From Lottia gigantea (Eukaryota > Mollusca > Gastropoda > Lottiidae), in assembly GCF_000327385.1 (NCBI RefSeq), contig NW_008710179.1:688003-752002 (forward strand): a DNA stretch of 64,000 nucleotides, written 5' to 3'. Below are positions 59,642 through 64,000 of the stretch, one piece after another. Both the position numbers and the translations under genes were made by a program. The first letter of the stretch is position 1. Every line of letters begins with the position of its first letter. The notes below the pieces were generated by a model. The model saw nothing but the letters and a program-made list of their open reading frames with translations, was not told the DNA's origin and searched no databases.

Positions 59642-60194
59642 GATCTCATTAATTTATTAGCACCTGTAAAATTGAAAAAGAATTGACATACTGTTAATGT
59701 TATCACTATCAGTGCTATTTCTCTGGCCACTCAACACCTAGTTTACATGTATGTTGATCACAATCTTTAATTTCAACGACAAGTAGTGAAAATTATGAAA
59801 TTTTTCTCTGCCATTAGGATTAGGCACTACTACTACTGTATTAGTGATTTGATTGGCTGTCTTGATACCGTAAATATATCAAATTTTAAATTTTTGAAAA
59901 TAATTAGAAGTGCATTGTACACACTTAGTATCAATAATTGACAATGTCCCAAGTTTGGTAAAAAAAAAAAAAAAAAAAACACTAGACCTAGTAATAACTG
60001 CATTCGGTTTATCTGTGTTCTCAAATTTTTTAGCCATTTCTTCGCTTATATTTCTCAAGCCATAGTCTACTTCTTACCATTATCTGAGTCATTTATTTCA
60101 TAGTTATGTTTAATAAAATAGATATGAATCTGTTATTGATTATTTCATATTAAGCCTAGTTACTTAGTAATTAATAAATAAATTTAAAACTCAC

Positions 60195-60705
60195 TTTTTC
60201 AACCTTTCTTCTTGATAGAATTCGAATTTCCCTATGCAAAATAAATATGACAATTTGATTGGTTGAAATTTAAGTTAGCCAGTCTGGGTTATCCAGCACT
60301 ATTTTCTCGTATTTTTAAGAGTAGTCTCCCTTACCTACAGGTCGAATTGTCGAATTGTCGAAGTGTCCTTAAATGATTTATTCAAGACTAAAGCATTTTA
60401 AATAGCCTAGAACAAGAACCACCGAATTCTGATAGATTAAGGTGATCATCAGTCATTTACTATTGAAACCTTTAGTAAACATAGTTTTTGAATTATTAAA
60501 TGAAATCTGATTAGGTCGAATTATCTTGTGATTTGGCGTCATAAATATCGTACTGTCGGTAGTTAAAAGTAAATTTAGCTTAGAAACGGAAGTAAATAAA
60601 GGAAAGTGACAATAACACAATAACAGGTGCCCGTTTGAGAAGTGTCAGGTCTATATTTTGTGAGTTTACTACTACATATAGCTTAATTTGAAGTCAAGAA
60701 ACAAG
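60195..60705. promoter_or_regulatory. Probable bidirectional promoter between CENP-E and the CAP-Gly gene
   Basis: A CENP-E noncoding 5' exon appears to end at 60195 (donor GTGAGT on the minus strand), joining to the acceptor at 59664 before the start-codon exon. On the plus strand a noncoding exon ends at 60705 (CAAG followed by GTAAGG). The two transcription units therefore start head to head within roughly 450 bp. No TATA box is evident. A direct repeat GTCGAATTGTCGAA lies near 60341-60362. Confidence 0.55.
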
Positions 60706-61315
60706 GTAAGGTTACTAAATATGTTTAATTTGTAAGGAAATATATACAGGCCTTAATGTCAAATGCAGGGTTAAGGTGTTAGATTATAATACGAGGGAGG
60801 ATCCGCACTGTATTGTATATAATAAGGACCTATCCTATGCAATTATGGCTATTGTGGACAATTATTAATAAGTTATACTGATAGACCTACTTTCGTACCC
60901 TACACTACTGATACTGCCACCATACTGATATTCTTGCTAGCTTACCACATGCTCTAGCTTCAAAACCATGCAAGAAACGAGGTGGAAAAAGGGGCAGGTG
61001 TAGGAGATTTGGTAAAAATATGGGTCACAATTTAAGCCAAATACTCCTCTGTCTGGCATGACTATATTTTAACTTGCAATTCGGTATTGTCTACATGTTA
61101 ATGTCATTGTCAATGAAGACTTACTGAAGTTACTCATAAAAACCGATGCAGTGCACCAGTAGTAGTATGAAGCCAAATTGTTTGTCCCCATAGTTTTAAG
61201 GTTAAAATTGTTAAATCAATACACCTGAATTCCATGGAAGGCCCGATGTGGTTTCCTTTAAAGTTGCATGAACCACTATTAGCTCCCCTTTATTTTCATA
61301 TTGCAGAATATCAAA

Positions 61316-63608
61316 ATGGTATTATTTATTAACATCAATGAAGGACAAGAGGTTGAAGTATTATATCAAGGAATAGTATGTAGAGGCATAGTGAAATATA
61401 AAGGTTGTGTTGTTGGTAAAAAAGGTGATTGGGTTGGTGTGGCTTTAGATGAAAGACGTAAGTATAGAAATATTCACTTTCTAATTAGAATTCGAGCTTT
61501 TCATTAGCTTTAATTTTTAATCTCTTTAACATTCATCTGTTAGATGACACTACCAGCCAATCAAATTTCTTCCCTCTCCAATGCTGGAATTTTGTGACAC
61601 AAACAAAAGGTGAATTAAGTGTCTAATGCTTCTCAGAATGTTCACCTCACAAGATCCCTGCCCCTCCAAAGACCCAAGTATATGAATTTTTTTTTGTTGG
61701 AAATATTCATTATTTTATTGTACACATGTAATAAGCCATAAACTTTCAAAATTAGAATGGATTCGATTTTTTTTTTTAATTGTCTAATAACTCATAGCTA
61801 AAACATACCTTGTGACATGAAAAAAATATAATTTCAATGTCTTTTCAGTTGGTGAGCACAATGGAACATATATTGGACGACAGTATTTTCAGTGTATGGA
61901 TCAACATGGTATATTTGTTAGGGCAAAGAAAATTCGATTTATACCATCAGTAGCTAGAAGGTAGGCCTACTAAAATTATGTTGTATTATTCAAATGTTGA
62001 TACAATATACAAATGATATTCTGGTTCAGCTGCCTTTAAGAAATTATGGGAGTTCCACTCAACTGACTCAAGTTGACCTTATCTTCTATGTAGTTTAAGT
62101 ATTTCCTTACCACAAACATCATTGGCAAAATATTTAACTGACTTTTCAAGGCAAGTTAGCTAATATATCTTTTTGAAAGGCAAGTTATCACAACTGTCCT
62201 GTCAGAAGTTAACGTATCTGACTATTGGCTACTTTTATTAAGCTTACATTTGAAAGGGCCAAACAGTACTAGTCCTACCTCAGTACATTGACTTGTCTTT
62301 ATTATTTTTTCCAGTACCTATAATGTATATTATAAAGTAACAACTCCAGCTGATTCATTAGCTGATATCTTGTTTGATGGACAAAGTAAGTAGATACTGT
62401 ATTACAAGTGATAAGCATTAAATCAGATGCTCGGCTGCATTGTGAATTGTGGATAATTCACACAAAAATCTTCAATTTATTACTTCCATAATAATTCATT
62501 TTTGATATAAGACTATCTTCTATCAGGGAAGAAGTTCAAGGTTAGAAGTGCTCAGCGAAGATTAGGTTTGAAGGGCTCAGGGAGAGAATTTTTGGTTAGT
62601 TTGGGAGATCTCAGGGAATAAATTGATTGCCCTCAGGGAAGAACTTCTTGATTGGATTTATGCTCTCAGGGAAGACCTTCTTGATTAGATTGAGGAAAGA
62701 CCTTCTTGATTAGATTGATGCTCTCAGGGAAGATCTTCTTGATTAGATTGATGCTCTCAGGGAAGACCTTCTTGATTCGATTGATGCTCTCAGGGAAAAC
62801 CTTCTTGATTGGATCGATGCTCTCAGGGAAGACCTTGATTGGATTGATGCTCACAGGGAAGACCTTCTTGATTGGATTGGTGCTCTCAGGGAAGACCCTC
62901 TTGATTGGATTGGTGCTCTCAGGGAAGAACGTCTTGATTGGATTGGTGCTCTCAGGGAAAAACTTCTTGATTGGATTGGTGCTCTCAGGGAAGAACTTCT
63001 TGATTGGATTGGTGCTCTCAGGGAAGACCTTCTTGATTGGATTGGTGCTTTCAGGGAAGGATGATTGCTCTCATGAAAGACCTTCTTGATTGTATTGATT
63101 GAACTCAGGGAAGGATGATTGCTCTCACGGAAGAACTTTTTGATTGAATTGATTGCACTCAGGGAAGTACTATTTGGTGAATAGGCTTTTTTAGTTCCTT
63201 TAGCAGCTTTCTCTCACTCTCATGTTAACTAACTAGAAGCTATTTTTTTTTTCAGAACACAGTCACTTAGATAATGGAACATATTTAATAGATCAGTCTA
63301 AAAGATACCCAGAGACTAGTCCATATATGTATCACAAAAGTCAAGCTATATCCAGACAAGTACCTGCTGTGACCATGTTAAGACCAAGAACTGCCTTTCA
63401 TTCCTCCACTAAACCTCTCCACACTGAACTCTTCAATGATGACACATTCATAAACAAACCTTCAATACCCAAACCTCATATGCCTTACACTGCTCTCAGA
63501 AATCAAGTAGCTAGAGGTTGGGATAATGCTCACTATGTACGAGAAATGCCTTTAGATTATGGTAGAGATTCTATGAAATTTTCGCAATGGAATGATATAT
63601 CTGCTTAA
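61316..63608 (+). CDS. CAP-Gly domain protein, small (225 aa)
   Basis: Coding exons 61316-61457, 61849-61960, 62315-62385 and 63256-63608 sum to 678 nt with matching phases. Residues about 8-85 form a CAP-Gly domain, a module that binds C-terminal EEY/F tails of tubulin and plus-end proteins. Visible are GIVKYKG, GKKGDWVGVALDERLGEHNG and YFQCMDQHGIFVRAKKIRF. The signature GKNDG is replaced by GEHNG (49-53). The rest (about 95-225) has no domain I recognise; it is rich in Pro, His and Tyr and ends near GWDNAHYVREMP. I do not recognise the orthologue. It is too short for CLIP-170, dynactin p150 or a kinesin. A role at microtubule ends or cilia is possible but inferred only from the domain. Start: first ATG after an acceptor at 61306. 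Confidence 0.88.
61480..61640 (-). repeat. Dispersed repeat, family 3, copy 3 (reverse)
   Basis: Read on the minus strand it gives ATTCCAGCATTGGAGAGGG, AGAAATTTGATTGG and TTAAAAATTAAAGCT, matching 1110-1250. It is in intron 1 of the CAP-Gly gene. More diverged than copies 1 and 2. Confidence 0.5.
62530..63175. repeat. 33-bp minisatellite in the last CAP-Gly intron
   Basis: About 18 copies of a 33-bp unit (GGGAAGACCTTCTTGATTGG plus ATTGGTGCTCTCA). The central copies (62640-63050) are most regular. As 33 is a multiple of three the repeat is open on both strands (for example LIGLVLSGKTF repeated), but it lies between a clear donor (62386) and acceptor (63255) and is not needed for the gene. Confidence 0.93.
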
Positions 63609-64000
63609 TTTATTGTATTTATTTTAAGAAAAATTGACATTTCAAGGATTCAAAAGAGGCTTTCCAACTTTTGTGTGAGTAGCAGGTTAGCATTTGCACC
63701 ATTCTGATTTCCCTTCTAACATCTGTGCTTGAAGAAATAACAGAAGAGATTTAGAGATCATGATCAAAAACCTGTGGGATTATAGGTACAGAAATCAGAC
63801 TTCAATATTAGAAATAAAAAAAAAATGCAAAGAATCTGTATGTGTAAAATGAAACACATACAAAAGCTAGAAAACCTTATCTTATTTAGCTTAATTAATT
63901 TATATTTTTTAGTCAAATGCTTACTTTGGGTAGTGTACAACATTATCACCTTAAAAGCATAATTATATATTTTAGTCTGCAGCCTTTTTTTCTCTTTTTG
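63609..64000 (+). other. 3' UTR / flank of the CAP-Gly gene
   Basis: AT-rich noncoding sequence after the stop codon to the end of the window. AATAAA occurs at about 63813 and is a possible poly(A) signal. The minus-strand frame at 63764-63949 has no domain. Confidence 0.45.

Noticed and set aside
62666-63089. Frames with repeated LIGLVLSGK on the plus strand and FPESINLIKKV on the minus strand
   Set aside because: Product of the 33-bp intronic repeat; the gene closes in phase without it.

Overview
The window is nuclear DNA of an invertebrate animal, AT-rich, with short exons, GT-AG introns and many tandem-repeat arrays. Protein similarity and overall style suggest a lophotrochozoan, most likely a mollusc, but nothing in the sequence fixes the species. 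I joined exons by hand from splice sites and reading phase. Four multi-exon genes close to exact codon multiples without internal stops.

Layout: (1) 2816-14308, + strand, a group I p21-activated kinase (PAK, 520 aa, 14 coding exons). One of its introns holds a LINE-ORF1-like reading frame. (2) 20775-34333, - strand, a 1210-aa protein (11 coding exons) with a RHIM amyloid motif near its N-terminus, a STAND/NB-ARC-like NTPase with decayed Walker motifs, and TPR repeats. This innate-immune or cell-death type architecture is the most interesting item here. (3) 41736-59641, - strand, the mitotic kinesin CENP-E (2362 aa, 26 coding exons, one of 4239 bp), ending in a CaaX box. (4) 61316-63608, + strand, a small CAP-Gly protein (225 aa), head to head with CENP-E across about 0.45 kb.

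Genes 1 and 2 converge on a repeat-filled gap (14.3-20.8 kb). Between genes 2 and 3 (34.3-41.7 kb) lie a 60-bp satellite-like array of about 50 copies and a 32/64-bp array rich in GGATCC. Most long introns also carry their own minisatellite (units 29-78 bp). Several of these repeat splice signals: one CENP-E intron is made of copies of its own 5' splice site and another repeats its own branch-point region.

Dispersed repeats include two families of short TTAA-ended inverted-repeat elements (MITE-like), one family sharing an AAATTTGATTGG core, and a possible tRNA-derived SINE. CENP-E and the CAP-Gly protein are both microtubule-linked and may share a promoter. PAK and the RHIM gene show no functional link beyond adjacency.
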